Part shown: positions 1-8,474 of the stretch, one piece after another | Numbering within the stretch: the first letter of the stretch is position 1 | Layout of the letters: each line of letters begins with the position of its first letter | Program-made: the position numbers and the translations under genes | NCBI GenBank assembly: GCA_018268575.1 | Contig: JAFDWF010000039.1 | Coordinates: forward strand, 1 to 33,242 | Reading direction: 5' to 3' | DNA from: Actinomycetota bacterium | Lineage (GTDB): Bacteria; Actinomycetota; Thermoleophilia; Solirubrobacterales; 70-9 | DNA length: 33,242 bases | Notes under the pieces: generated by a model | What the model saw: only the letters and a program-made list of their open reading frames with translations | The model's database searches: none | What the model was told of the DNA's origin: nothing

Positions 1-7
1 CCTTTCG

Positions 8-1423
8 CTAGAGCTTCTCGATCTCCGCCGCGACCTCCCCCGCCGCCGCCTTGGCGTCGGCGAAGAGCATCGAGGTGTTCGGTTCGTAGAAGAGGTCGTT
101 GTCGATGCCGGCGAAGCCGGTCGAGAGGGAGCGCTTGATGACGATGACCTCGTTGGCCTCGGAGACCTCGATGATCGGCATCCCGGCGATCGGCGAGTCG
201 GGGTCGTTTTTGGCGGCCGGGTTGGTGACGTCGTTGGCCCCGATCTCCACGGCGACGTCGACGCGCGGCATCTCGGGGTTGATCTCGTCCATCTCCTTGA
301 GCTGCTCGTAGGGCACGTCGGCCTCGGCCAGGAGGACGTTCATGTGTCCCGGCATGCGGCCCGCGACCCGGTGGATCGCGTAGCTCACGGTGACTCCGCG
401 CGCCTCTAATTGGTTCGCAATCTCCTTGACCGCGTGCTGGGCCTGGGCGACGGCGAGGCCGTAGCCGGGGACGATCACGACGCTGTCGGCGTAGGCGAGC
501 TTGATCGCCGCGTCCTGGGCGCCGATCGAGGTGACCGGCCGTTGCTCCCCGGATCCCGCCGCCACGGCGGGCGCGCCGCCGAAGCCAGAGAAGAGGATGT
601 TGGCGACCGAGCGGTTCATCGCCGTCGCCATCTCCATCGTCAGGATCGTCCCCGAGGAACCGACCAGGGTCCCGGCGACGATCAGGGCGACGTTCTGGAG
701 GGCGAAGCCGGCGGCCGCCGCGCTGAGGCCGGTGAAGGCGTTCAGCATCGAGATCACGACCGGCATGTCGGCACCGCCGATCGGCAGCACGACCAGGTTG
801 CCGAGGATCGCCGCGCAGACCAGGATCAGGATGAAGAGGGCCTGCGAGGGCGGTTCGTTGTTGATCGCGATGACGATCGCGATCACGATCACGCCGATCC
901 CGAGGATCGCGTTGATGATCTGCTGCCCCGGCACCGCCATCGGCCGGGTCGGGATCACTTCCTGAAGCTTCCCGAAGGCGATGTTCGAGCCCCAGAAGGA
1001 GACCGAGCCGATGATCGCCGCGAGCAGCGTCGGGATCAGGTCTTCCAGCGGCATCGCGCCGCCGATGTGGATGCCGTGGCGGATCTCCGACCAGGCGATC
1101 AGGGCCACCGCGCCGCCGCCGACCCCGTTGTAGAGGGCGACCATCTGCGGCATCTCGGTCATCTTCACCTTGATCGAGGCGTAGGCGCCGACGGCCGAGC
1201 CGATCGCCAGGCCGATCGCGATCAGGCCCCAGTTGCCCATCCCATCGAGCAGCAGGGTGGTGAGGACCGCGACCGCCATGCCGACCGCGGCGATCATGTT
1301 GCCGCGCTTTGCCGTGGTCGGGTGCGTGCCCTGTTTCAGCCCCAGGATGAAGAGCGAGAACGAGACGATGTAGAGCGCCGTGGCGGCATCGCCGCCCGGC
1401 GGCAGAACCGCGAGCGAGATCAT
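8..1423 (-). CDS. pntB: NAD(P) transhydrogenase subunit beta (PntB)
   Basis: Beta subunit of the proton-translocating transhydrogenase, which exchanges hydride between NADH and NADP+ at the expense of the proton gradient. The 471-residue length is normal for PntB. About the first 270 residues are a series of hydrophobic helices (membrane domain II). The C-terminal 180 residues are the NADP(H)-binding domain III, with the VPGYGLAVAQAQ turn, the RMPGHMNVLLAEA segment, the GANDVTNPAA motif and the IKRSLSTGFAGIDN segment close to the end. The start ATG overlaps the stop of the upstream gene by four bases (ATGA), so translation is coupled. It is the last gene of a pntAA-pntAB-pntB operon. All the signature segments are present and nothing looks degraded. 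Confidence 0.97.
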   Translation of the reverse strand: MISLAVLPPGGDAATALYIVSFSLFILGLKQGTHPTTAKRGNMIAAVGMAVAVLTTLLLDGMGNWGLIAIGLAIGSAVGAYASIKVKMTEMPQMVALYNGVGGGAVALIAWSEIRHGIHIGGAMPLEDLIPTLLAAIIGSVSFWGSNIAFGKLQEVIPTRPMAVPGQQIINAILGIGVIVIAIVIAINNEPPSQALFILILVCAAILGNLVVLPIGGADMPVVISMLNAFTGLSAAAAGFALQNVALIVAGTLVGSSGTILTMEMATAMNRSVANILFSGFGGAPAVAAGSGEQRPVTSIGAQDAAIKLAYADSVVIVPGYGLAVAQAQHAVKEIANQLEARGVTVSYAIHRVAGRMPGHMNVLLAEADVPYEQLKEMDEINPEMPRVDVAVEIGANDVTNPAAKNDPDSPIAGMPIIEVSEANEVIVIKRSLSTGFAGIDNDLFYEPNTSMLFADAKAAAGEVAAEIEKL

Positions 1424-1776
1424 TTATCGGCGCCCTCGTCTTTGGACCCGTCCGCCCCCGGATGCGAAGCGGAGGAGGCGGACGGCTTGACCTGGGGTTT
1501 CGGCTTTTTGGCGAACATGCCGAGCATCCGGTCGGTGACCATGAAGCCGCCGACGATGTTGATCGCGCCGAAGGCGACGGCGATCGTGCCGATCACGTAC
1601 TCGAGGCCGTCGCCGGCGTAGCCGAGGACGATCAGGCCGCCGAGCATGACGATGCCGTGGATCGCGTTGGTCTGCGACATCAGCGGCGTGTGCAGGGTCG
1701 TCGGCACCTTCGAGATCACCTCGAAGCCGACGAAGATCGCCAGCACGAAGATCGTGAACTCGGTGAACAGGCTCAT
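1420..1776 (-). CDS. pntAB: NAD(P) transhydrogenase alpha subunit, membrane part (PntAB)
   Basis: Small membrane subunit corresponding to the C-terminal transmembrane part of single-chain PntA. In many actinobacteria and alphaproteobacteria this part is a separate gene. Three to four hydrophobic helices are visible, with the family signature KVPTTLHTPLMSQTNAIHG at about residues 23-41. A Ser/Ala/Lys-rich hydrophilic tail of about 30 residues follows. The ATG has a strong Shine-Dalgarno (GGAGGG on the minus strand, 1781-1790). Its stop overlaps the pntB start. The protein of 118 residues is slightly longer than usual because of the tail. The spacer to pntAA holds a hairpin, listed separately. 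Confidence 0.95.
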   Translation of the reverse strand: MSLFTEFTIFVLAIFVGFEVISKVPTTLHTPLMSQTNAIHGIVMLGGLIVLGYAGDGLEYVIGTIAVAFGAINIVGGFMVTDRMLGMFAKKPKPQVKPSASSASHPGADGSKDEGADK

Positions 1777-1791
1777 GGCATCCCTCCCTCG

Positions 1792-1845
1792 GACGAAAAT
1801 CGCCGCGGACTCGAATGACCGGTGATCACCGCGTCGATTTTCATC
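1792..1845 (-). other. Intercistronic hairpin between pntAA and pntAB
   Basis: GAAAATCG (1795-1802) is the reverse complement of CGATTTTC (1835-1842). The pairing continues inward through CGCGG/CCGCG with one mismatch, and a perfect 12-bp palindrome CGGTGATCACCG (1820-1831) lies in the loop region. No T-tract follows on the minus strand, so this is more likely an mRNA processing or stabilising hairpin than a terminator. Its job is inferred only. Confidence 0.55.
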
Positions 1846-1846
1846 C

Positions 1847-2980
1847 TCATTGGGATTCCCTCCCGGCGGCGCGCTCGTTCTTGATCTCGCCGCCCTGGGT
1901 GATCAGCGCCGCGGCGAGGATGTCGTCGGAGAGGTCGACGTCGATCTCGCCCTCCTCGGTGATCAGCAGGCCGAGCAGGTTCTCCAGGTTCTTGGCGTAG
2001 AGCTGGGAGGCCGGCACCGGCATCAGGCTGGGCAGGTCGGTCGTGCCGATCACCTTGACTCCGGCCTCGACCACGGTCTCCCCCGGCACGGTCAGCTCGC
2101 AGTTGCCGCCGGTCTCGGCGGCGAGGTCGACGATCACCGAGCCCGGCGCCATGCCGCGCACCGCCTCGGCGGTGATCAGCCTCGGCGCCGGCCGGCCGGG
2201 GATCGCGGCGGTGGTGATGATGATGTCCTGTCTCTTCGCGTTCTCGGCGAGCGCGTCGCGCACCTGGGCGTCCTCCTCCTCGGTGAGCGGCCGGGCGTAG
2301 CCGCCCTCGCCCTCGGCGTCGGGGATGAAGTCGAGCTCCAGCGGCCGGCCGCCGAGCGAGGCGATCTGCTCCCAGGCGGCGCGGCGGATGTCGAAGCCGG
2401 TGACGATCGCGCCGAGGCGCCTCGCCGTGGCGAGCGCCTGCAGGCCGGCGACGCCGGCGCCGAGGACGAGGACCCTGGCGGGCGGCACGGTGCCCGCGGC
2501 GGTGGTCATCATGCCGAAGAAGCGACCCGACTCGCGGGCGGCGATCAGGGTCGCCGCATAGCCCGCGGCGGCGGCCTGCGAGGAGAGCGCGTCCATCGCC
2601 TGGGCGCGGGTGGTCCGCGGGATCGCCTCCATCGCGAAGGCGGTCACGCCGGAGGCGGCGAGGGCCCTGTTGGTGTCGGCGGCGACCCACGGGTCCAGGT
2701 GGGAGACGAAGACCTGGCTTGCGCTCAGCCGGCCGACGTCCTCGGCGCTCGGCACGGCGACCCGGAGCACCACGTCGGCGCCCCAGATCGCCTCTGCGGA
2801 AGCGATCTCGGCGCCCGCGTCGGTGTACTGGGCGTCGGGGTGGCCGGCGGCCTCACCGGCGCCGGACTCGATCAGCACGTCGACCTTCTCGTTCTTCTTC
2901 AACGAGCGCACGACGTCAGGGACGAGCGCGACCCGGCGCTCCCCCTCGGCGGTCTCTTTCGGCACTCCGATCTCCAGCAT
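1847..2980 (-). CDS. pntAA: NAD(P) transhydrogenase subunit alpha, NAD-binding part (PntAA)
   Basis: Soluble NAD(H)-binding domain I of the transhydrogenase, 377 residues. It opens with the alanine dehydrogenase/PNT N-terminal pattern (IGVPKETAEGERRVALVP). The GMMTTAAGTVPPARVLVLGAG stretch precedes the Rossmann GAGVAGLQALATARRLGA fold, and FDIR closes its second strand. The C-terminus lacks the membrane helices, which are supplied by pntAB downstream. The start ATG has no clear Shine-Dalgarno. Instead a TAAGGT box lies 10 nt upstream (2991-2996), which suggests a leaderless or nearly leaderless transcript for the whole pnt operon. Confidence 0.96.
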   Translation of the reverse strand: MLEIGVPKETAEGERRVALVPDVVRSLKKNEKVDVLIESGAGEAAGHPDAQYTDAGAEIASAEAIWGADVVLRVAVPSAEDVGRLSASQVFVSHLDPWVAADTNRALAASGVTAFAMEAIPRTTRAQAMDALSSQAAAAGYAATLIAARESGRFFGMMTTAAGTVPPARVLVLGAGVAGLQALATARRLGAIVTGFDIRRAAWEQIASLGGRPLELDFIPDAEGEGGYARPLTEEEDAQVRDALAENAKRQDIIITTAAIPGRPAPRLITAEAVRGMAPGSVIVDLAAETGGNCELTVPGETVVEAGVKVIGTTDLPSLMPVPASQLYAKNLENLLGLLITEEGEIDVDLSDDILAAALITQGGEIKNERAAGRESQ

Positions 2981-2990
2981 GCGGCGCGGA

Positions 2991-2996
2991 ACCTTA
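2991..2996 (-). promoter_or_regulatory. Putative -10 box (TAAGGT) of the pnt operon
   Basis: On the minus strand TAAGGT stands 10 nt before the pntAA ATG and matches the actinobacterial TANNNT -10 consensus. With the usual 6-7 nt to the transcription start, the leader would be only a few bases. The same hexamer at a similar distance precedes uppP and the OpuC-type operon. Confidence 0.5.
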
Positions 2997-3004
2997 TGCG
3001 ATCT

Positions 3005-3023
3005 GTCACCCAGACGGGGTGAC
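3005..3023 (-). terminator. Hairpin at the end of the LLM oxidoreductase gene
   Basis: GTCACCC (3005-3011) and GGGTGAC (3017-3023) form a perfect 7-bp stem with a 5-nt loop, and the stem includes the TGA stop of the minus-strand LLM gene. No T-tract follows, so it could be a weak terminator or part of the pnt upstream region. The pnt -10 box lies 10 nt further on. Confidence 0.4.
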
Positions 3024-4067
3024 GCCGGCCATCGCGGACAACCGCTCCAGGGTGTGAAGCTGCTGATCGCGCTCTACGTGCACCGGCGACACGATCAGGC
3101 GGTCGACACCGGCGGCGGCGAAGCGCTCCACCCGCGCGGCGACCTCGGCCTCGGTGCCGACCAGCGAGGTCGCCTCGACGATCTCGTCCGGCATCGCCTC
3201 GAAGGCGCCACCACGGTCGCCGGCCTGAAAGCGACGCTGGACCTCGTCGGCAACCTCGCCGAAGCCGAACCGGTGCGCCAGATCGACGTAGAAGTTGGTC
3301 TTCCGCGACCCCATCCCTCCCAGGTAGAGGACGAGGCCCGCCTTGACCACGTTCTTCGCGGCCTCCAGATCGCCGTCGATCGCCACCTGTAGCGAGGGCG
3401 AGACCTCGAGGTCGGCGCGCGTCCGCCCGCCCTTGGCAAAGCCCGCCTCGAGGTACTCCCCCCAGGTCTCCTGGAAGCGGTCGACGGAGAAGAAGATCGG
3501 GATCCAGCCGTCGGCGATCTCGGCCGTCATCTCCACCGATTTGCGCCCGATCGCGCCGACGAAGACCGGGATCGAATTCCGCAGCGGGTGGAAGTTCAGC
3601 TTCAGCGGCTTGCCCTCGCCGCCCGGCAGCGGCAGGTCGTAATGGGTGCCGTGGTGCTCCAGCGGGCCTTCGCGGGCGACGATCTCCCGCACCACTTCGA
3701 TGTACTCGCGGGTCCGCCCCCAGGGCTTCGCGTAGGGCACCCCGTACCAGCCTTCGGAGACCTGCGGGCCGGACGGCCCGAAGCCGAAGAGGAAGCGGCC
3801 GCCGGAGAGCTTGTCGATCGTCGCGCCCGCCATCGCCGCCGCCGCGGGCGGCCGCGCCGGCACCTGCAGGATCGCGGCGCCGAGGTTGATCTTCTCGGTC
3901 TGCCCGGCCAGCCAGGCGAGCACGCTGACCACGTCGGAGCCGTAGGACTCGGCCACCCAGACCGACTCGTAGCCGAGCCTTTTGGCGGCGAGCACCGCCT
4001 CCAGGGCCTCGTCGCCCGCGGGGCCTATCCCCCAATAGCCCAGGTTCACCCCCAGTTTCAGCGCCAT
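3006..4067 (-). CDS. LLM-class F420-dependent oxidoreductase
   Basis: Luciferase-like TIM-barrel oxidoreductase, most probably using coenzyme F420. The 353-residue protein opens with LKLGVNLGYWGIG, as in F420-dependent LLM proteins. It contains the VWVAESYGSD segment after the first helix, INLGAAILQVPARPPAAAAM and the GRFLFGFGPSGPQV strand typical of this family. The substrate cannot be told from sequence. The open frame continues 63 codons upstream, but that extension runs across the divergent ATPase start and has no family resemblance, so the ATG at 4067 is preferred. A TAGGGT box 10 nt upstream supports it. It ends 26 bp before pntAA on the same strand but probably has its own promoter. 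Confidence 0.88.
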   Translation of the reverse strand: MALKLGVNLGYWGIGPAGDEALEAVLAAKRLGYESVWVAESYGSDVVSVLAWLAGQTEKINLGAAILQVPARPPAAAAMAGATIDKLSGGRFLFGFGPSGPQVSEGWYGVPYAKPWGRTREYIEVVREIVAREGPLEHHGTHYDLPLPGGEGKPLKLNFHPLRNSIPVFVGAIGRKSVEMTAEIADGWIPIFFSVDRFQETWGEYLEAGFAKGGRTRADLEVSPSLQVAIDGDLEAAKNVVKAGLVLYLGGMGSRKTNFYVDLAHRFGFGEVADEVQRRFQAGDRGGAFEAMPDEIVEATSLVGTEAEVAARVERFAAAGVDRLIVSPVHVERDQQLHTLERLSAMAGVTPSG

Positions 4068-4077
4068 CCCATCCGCC

Positions 4078-4083
4078 ACCCTA
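4078..4083 (-). promoter_or_regulatory. Putative -10 box (TAGGGT) of the LLM oxidoreductase gene
   Basis: TAGGGT on the minus strand lies 10 nt before the chosen ATG at 4067. It fits TANNNT and resembles the TAAGGT boxes of pntAA, uppP and the OpuC-type operon. It touches the start region of the divergent ATPase gene, so the two promoters would overlap. Confidence 0.4.
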
Positions 4084-6558
4084 TTGAATGTCCCCGTGTC
4101 CTCGCGCCAATCGATTCCCGACCCAGCGGCACTCGGTCTTTCGAAGAAGGAGGCGGCCGCCCGGCTGCGCAAGCTGGGGGCGCCTCCCGAGACTTCCTCG
4201 CGCTCGACCTCGAGCATCGTCGCGGGCAACGTCTTCACCCTCTTCAACGCGATCATCGCGGTCTTCTTCGTCCTCGACCTGGGGCTCGGGCTCTACGCCG
4301 ACTCGCTCTTCGGCGTGGTCGCGGTGATCAACTCCTACATCGGGATCCGCCAGGAGCTGAAGGCGAAGAAGACGCTCGACGAAGTGGCGGTGCTGGTGGC
4401 GCCGCGGGCGCGGGCGATCCGCGACGGCGAGACGGTCGAGGTGCTGGGCGAGGAGATCGTCCCCGGCGACGTGGTCGCGATCGGGCCGGGCGACCAGCTG
4501 GTCGCCGACGGCCGGGTGATCGCCAGCCGCGGCCTCACCCTCGACGAGTCGATGCTGACCGGCGAGGCCGACGGCATCCGCAAGGACTCCGGCGACGAGG
4601 TGCTCTCCGGCTCCTTCGCGATCTCCGGCTCTGGCCACTACGAGGTCGAGGCGGTGCGCGAGCACAGCTACGCGGGCCGGCTGGCGGGAGAGGCGCGCGC
4701 CTTTCGCCACCCGCTCTCGCCGCTGCAGGAGGAGGTGAACCGGGTGATCGTCGTCTCCACCTACGCGATGATCCCGCTGGCGATCCTGCTGCTGGCCAGC
4801 CTGAAGATCCGCAGTGTCGGCCTGCAGAGCGCCGCCGAGACCGCCACCGCGGGCCTGGTGACGCTGATCCCCGAGGGCCTGGTGCTGCTGATGAGCATCA
4901 CCTTCGCGGTCGCCGCGGTGCGGCTGGCGCGGCGCAACACGCTGGTCCAGCAGATGAGCGCGACCGAGAGCCTCGCCTCGGTCGACACGATCTGCGTCGA
5001 CAAGACCGGCACGCTGACCGAGGGCGAGCTGCGGCTCGCCGCGGTCGAGTTCGCCGCCGACGTCGACCCGGCGGTCGGCGCCGCGGTGCTGGGGCGCTTC
5101 GCGGCGAGCGCCGGGGACCGCAACAAGACCCTGGAGACGATCGCCGCCCGCTACCCGGGCGACCCCGGCCAGGTCGCCGCCGAGGTCCCCTTCTCCTCCG
5201 AGTACAAGTGGTCCGGCGTCTCATTGGCGGGCAACGGGGCGGGCGCTGGGACCTTCGTCATGGGAGCGCCCGACGTGCTCGAAGAGGCGGGCGCGCTGGT
5301 GCTGCCGCCGGCGCTGGCGACGAAGCTGGCCGAGGAGACCGCGGCGGGGCGGCGGGTGGTCGCCTTCGGCCGCAGCGGCGAGCCACTCCCCGCCGACGCC
5401 GCGGTCAGCCCGGCGCCGCGGCTGGCGCCGGTCGCCCTGATCGTGCTCGAGGAGACGCTGCGCGAGGACGCCGCGGCGACGATCGAGTTCATGCGCGAGC
5501 AGGAAGTCGACCTGAAGCTGATCTCCGGCGACGCCAAGGCGACGGTGACCGCGGTCGCCTACGCGGTCGGGGTGCCGCGCGAGGCGGGCGTGGTCGAGGG
5601 CCCCGACCTCCCCGACGACCCGGAGGCGCTCCAAAAAATGGCGCTCGCCGCCACGATCTTCTGCCGGATCAAGCCGGAGCAGAAGAAACGGCTGGTCGAC
5701 GCGCTGGTCGCCGCCGGGCGCTACGTGGCGATGATCGGCGACGGGGTCAACGACGTGCCGGCGCTGAAGCGGGCGCGGATGGCGGTGGCGATGGGCTCGG
5801 GCACGCAGGTGACCAAGGGGGTCGCCGACGTGGTCCTGCTCGAGGACCAGTTCGCGCGGCTGCCGGAGGCGGTCGGCGAGGGCCGGCGGATCGCCCGCAA
5901 CATCCACCGCCTCGGCCGCCTCTACCTCACCAAGTCGGTCTACGCGGCGACCCTGATCGTGCTGGTCGCGGTGCCCGGCTTCGCCTTCCCGTTCCTGCCC
6001 CGGCAGCTGACGATGGCGGCCTTCCTGACGATCGGCATCCCCTCCTTCGTCCTCGCCCTGGCGCCCTCGGACGGACCGCTCTACCGCGGCCGCCTGATCC
6101 GCGCCCTGGGCGCCTTCGCGGTGCCCGCCGGGGTGGCGACGGGGCTCGCCTCGATCCTCTCCTGCCTGCTCGTCAACTCGGTCGGCGGCGGTGATATCGA
6201 CGCCGGGCGCACGGCGGCGACCACCACGCTGATCGTGCTCGGCCTGGCCTTCGTGCTGCTCTTGGAGCGCGGCCCCGGCCGCGAGCACATCGCGATCCAG
6301 AGCTACATGCTGGGGATGATCATCGCCCTCGGCGCCCTCTTCGCGCTGATGATCGGGGTGCCGGCGCTGCGCTCCTTCTTCGAACTCAAGGTGCTCACCT
6401 CGGGCCAGTGGTTCATCGCCCTGCTCTCGGCGGCGATCGGGATGGCGATCGCCAGCGTGCTCTGGCGGCTGCCGGTGGTCGAACGCTGGGAATCGGAGGC
6501 GCCCGACGAAACGGACGAGCCGCCGAGCCCGATGGAGGAGTCCCCGAAACCTGCTTAG
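4084..6558 (+). CDS. Cation-translocating P-type ATPase, CtpE-like
   Basis: Membrane P-type ATPase of 824 residues. Landmarks in order: N-terminal GLSKKEAAARL segment (18-28), actuator-domain TGE (159-161), PEGL in transmembrane helix 4 (263-266), phosphorylation site DKTGT with Asp306, nucleotide-binding KWSG (376-379) and the hinge motif GDGVND (553-558). Several C-terminal hydrophobic helices follow. PEGL instead of the PEAL/PEGLP of other groups, together with the overall length, resembles mycobacterial CtpE, a calcium-uptake ATPase. Calcium as substrate is therefore a reasonable inference but unproven. The start is a TTG only 16 bp from the divergent LLM gene; GTG at 4096 is an alternative. 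No good Shine-Dalgarno is visible for either. Confidence 0.9.
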   Translation: MNVPVSSRQSIPDPAALGLSKKEAAARLRKLGAPPETSSRSTSSIVAGNVFTLFNAIIAVFFVLDLGLGLYADSLFGVVAVINSYIGIRQELKAKKTLDEVAVLVAPRARAIRDGETVEVLGEEIVPGDVVAIGPGDQLVADGRVIASRGLTLDESMLTGEADGIRKDSGDEVLSGSFAISGSGHYEVEAVREHSYAGRLAGEARAFRHPLSPLQEEVNRVIVVSTYAMIPLAILLLASLKIRSVGLQSAAETATAGLVTLIPEGLVLLMSITFAVAAVRLARRNTLVQQMSATESLASVDTICVDKTGTLTEGELRLAAVEFAADVDPAVGAAVLGRFAASAGDRNKTLETIAARYPGDPGQVAAEVPFSSEYKWSGVSLAGNGAGAGTFVMGAPDVLEEAGALVLPPALATKLAEETAAGRRVVAFGRSGEPLPADAAVSPAPRLAPVALIVLEETLREDAAATIEFMREQEVDLKLISGDAKATVTAVAYAVGVPREAGVVEGPDLPDDPEALQKMALAATIFCRIKPEQKKRLVDALVAAGRYVAMIGDGVNDVPALKRARMAVAMGSGTQVTKGVADVVLLEDQFARLPEAVGEGRRIARNIHRLGRLYLTKSVYAATLIVLVAVPGFAFPFLPRQLTMAAFLTIGIPSFVLALAPSDGPLYRGRLIRALGAFAVPAGVATGLASILSCLLVNSVGGGDIDAGRTAATTTLIVLGLAFVLLLERGPGREHIAIQSYMLGMIIALGALFALMIGVPALRSFFELKVLTSGQWFIALLSAAIGMAIASVLWRLPVVERWESEAPDETDEPPSPMEESPKPA

Positions 6559-6566
6559 AGTCTCTC

Positions 6567-7013
6567 TTAGAAGTCGAGCGGCAGGCCGGGTGCGATCAGG
6601 AACTGGCTGACGACCAGGTTCGCGCAGAGTTTCGAGGCGCCGTCACGGATGCGGTCGATCCGGACCTCGATCACAGCGGTGCTGCGGCCGGCGTGCAGGG
6701 GCTTCGCGTCGGCGACGATTTCGTCGCCCAGGCGACCGGCGCCGAAGACGTTCAGCTTCAGCTCGATCGTGGTGAAGTCGTAGCCCGGTGGGATCGCGCG
6801 GAAGGTGGCCCAGGCGGCGACGGTGTCGCCGAGCGCGGTCCAGACGCCGCCGTGGACGAAGCCGCCGGGGTGCAGGTGACGGCTCTCGACCAGGATCCGG
6901 CCGCGCGAGCGGTCCTCGCCGATCTCCAGCGCCTCGATGCCGATGTCGGCGGGGAAACTGCCCGCCGCGAACTCGTTGATGTCCTCCGGCTTCACCTGGG
7001 AGAGATCGGGCAC
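6567..7013 (-). CDS. PaaI-family hotdog-fold thioesterase
   Basis: Small hotdog-fold protein of 148 residues, probably an acyl-CoA thioesterase. The core is HLHPGGFVHGGVWTALGDTVAAW (about 47-69), where the HGG and the following Asp match the active-site helix of PaaI/YbgC-like enzymes. Strands around TTIELKLNVFGAG, VADAKPLHAGRSTAVIEVRI and LCANLVVSQFLI complete the fold. The start is GTG. It lies convergently 8 bp from the ATPase gene and downstream of the thiolase, but a terminator-like hairpin separates it from the thiolase. Role in acyl-CoA metabolism is inferred from family and neighbour. Confidence 0.85.
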   Translation of the reverse strand: MPDLSQVKPEDINEFAAGSFPADIGIEALEIGEDRSRGRILVESRHLHPGGFVHGGVWTALGDTVAAWATFRAIPPGYDFTTIELKLNVFGAGRLGDEIVADAKPLHAGRSTAVIEVRIDRIRDGASKLCANLVVSQFLIAPGLPLDF

Positions 7014-7030
7014 GGTCGGTATGTAAACAA

Positions 7031-7057
7031 GAAGTGACCCTCGACGGGGGTCACTTC
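7031..7057 (-). terminator. Rho-independent terminator after the thiolase gene
   Basis: GAAGTGACCC (7031-7040) and GGGTCACTTC (7048-7057) form a perfect 10-bp stem with a 7-nt loop. Read on the minus strand the hairpin is followed by TTGTTT, a short T-rich tail. It sits between the thiolase stop and the thioesterase start. Confidence 0.75.
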
Positions 7058-7105
7058 GTCACACAAGTCTCATCTTTGCCGAGCGCGGGCGCGCCGATCG
7101 AACGC

Positions 7106-8260
7106 TCAGACGCGTTCGACGATCATCGCCTTCCCCTGGCCGCCGGCGACGCACATCGTCTCCAGGCCGACCTGGTGGTCGTCGGTCTCCATCGCGTTCA
7201 GCAGCGTGCCCATGATCCGGGCGCCGGTCATCCCGAAGGGGTGGCCGAGGGCGATCGCGCCGCCATGCGTGTTCAGCTTCTCGAGCTCGATCCCGGTTTC
7301 GTCCATGATCGGGATCACCTGGGCGGCGAAGGCCTCGTTCAGCTCGACCACATCGACGTCGCCGATCGTCATCCCGGCGCGGTCGAGGACCTTCCTGATC
7401 GCACCGATCGGCGCCACGCCCATGTACTCGGGCTCGTTGCCGTAGGTGGCAGCGGTGATGATCCGGGCGCGCGGCTCAAGGCCCAGCTCCTTGGCCTTGG
7501 TGTCGCTCATCAGCAGCACCGCGGCGGCACCGTCGTTCAGCGGGCAGGAGTTGCCTGCGGTGACCCCGCCGCCACCGAAGGCCTCGTCCAGTTCGGCTAG
7601 CTTCTCCAGGGTCGAGGAGGCACGCGGGCCATCGTCCTTGGCGACCTCGGCGCCGTTTACCTCGACCGGCACGATCTCGCGGTCGAAGAAGCCGTCCTCC
7701 TGCGATTTGACCGCCAGTTCCTGCGAGCGCTGGGCGAACTTGTCCATCTCCTCGCGCGAGACGCCGTATTTGTTGGCGACGTTGACCGCGGTCAGGCCCA
7801 TCTCGATGTAGGCGTTCGGCTGGCCGTTCTCGCCGAGCAGGTTCTGGTCACGGTCGTCGGCACCGGCGACCTCGGTGCGCTCGTTGTAGCGGCTCACCCA
7901 CTCGACCCCGACCGCGAGGTATGCGTCGCCCTCGCCCGCCTTGATCGCGTTGCCGGCGTGGCGGATCGCGTCGAGGCTGGAGGAGCAGTAGCGGGCGATG
8001 GTGACGCCGTTAACGGTCTGCGGCAGCTTCTCCGAGAGCAGCGAGATGATCCTGCCGATGTTGAAGGCCTGCAGGCCCTGGGGAAAGCCGCAGCCGCAGA
8101 AGACGTCCTCGATCAGGGCCGGGTCGAGCTCGGGATTGCGCTCGAGCAGCTGGTCGACCACGAAGGCGCCCATCTCCTCGGGGCGCAGCGAGGCGAGCGA
8201 GCCCTTGAAGGCGCGGCCGATCGGCGTGCGGATGGTGTCGACGATTACTGCTTCGGGCAT
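7106..8260 (-). CDS. Acetyl-CoA acyltransferase (thiolase)
   Basis: Thiolase of 384 residues. It catalyses thiolytic cleavage of 3-ketoacyl-CoA or the reverse condensation. The nucleophile is Cys92 in ARYCSSSLDAI, the general base His340 in GGAIALGHPFGMTGARI, and the second active-site Cys370 in MCVAGGQGKAM. All three catalytic elements are intact. The N-terminus PEAVIVDTIRTPIGRAFKG is a standard thiolase start. The ATG has a clear AAGGAGG Shine-Dalgarno 8 nt upstream. The family fits FadA-like or acetyl-CoA C-acetyltransferase; chain-length preference cannot be decided. The divergent upstream region carries a perfect TetR-type dyad, suggesting control by an acyl-CoA-responsive repressor. Confidence 0.94.
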   Translation of the reverse strand: MPEAVIVDTIRTPIGRAFKGSLASLRPEEMGAFVVDQLLERNPELDPALIEDVFCGCGFPQGLQAFNIGRIISLLSEKLPQTVNGVTIARYCSSSLDAIRHAGNAIKAGEGDAYLAVGVEWVSRYNERTEVAGADDRDQNLLGENGQPNAYIEMGLTAVNVANKYGVSREEMDKFAQRSQELAVKSQEDGFFDREIVPVEVNGAEVAKDDGPRASSTLEKLAELDEAFGGGGVTAGNSCPLNDGAAAVLLMSDTKAKELGLEPRARIITAATYGNEPEYMGVAPIGAIRKVLDRAGMTIGDVDVVELNEAFAAQVIPIMDETGIELEKLNTHGGAIALGHPFGMTGARIMGTLLNAMETDDHQVGLETMCVAGGQGKAMIVERV

Positions 8261-8268
8261 CTCGGGCG

Positions 8269-8275
8269 CCTCCTT
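8269..8275 (-). promoter_or_regulatory. Shine-Dalgarno of the thiolase gene
   Basis: AAGGAGG on the minus strand, 8 nt before the ATG, fixes the thiolase start. Confidence 0.8.
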
Positions 8276-8333
8276 GGGCTTGGTGCAGGTTCTTGAACCG
8301 ACGGGCAGCGTAGACGAATGCGAAGGTCAGGCT

Positions 8334-8353
8334 GATTGACTGGTCGGTCAATC
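8334..8353. promoter_or_regulatory. Perfect inverted repeat, probable TetR-family operator
   Basis: GATTGAC (8334-8340) and GTCAATC (8347-8353) are perfect inverted repeats around a 6-bp spacer. The TTGAC-N6-GTCAA core looks like sites bound by TetR-family regulators of fatty-acid genes. It lies about 75 bp upstream of the thiolase ATG and about 120 bp upstream of the divergent DUF5679 gene. No TetR gene is in this window, so the regulator would be encoded elsewhere. Confidence 0.6.
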
Positions 8354-8474
8354 TATTGTGACATTTGCAACGCATCGGCCGTCGGCATCCCCGATCTCGG
8401 GTACATTCGGTCGATCCAGCCCGCGTGGGTATGCGGGAAGACGCCGCTCCGCGGCACGGAAAGGAGGCCTCGAC

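Noticed and set aside
3588..6194. An 868-codon plus-strand open frame overlapping the P-type ATPase
   Set aside because: It is a shadow frame: Arg/Gly/Pro-rich, no family resemblance, and it crosses the divergent LLM gene. The ATPase frame has all catalytic motifs.
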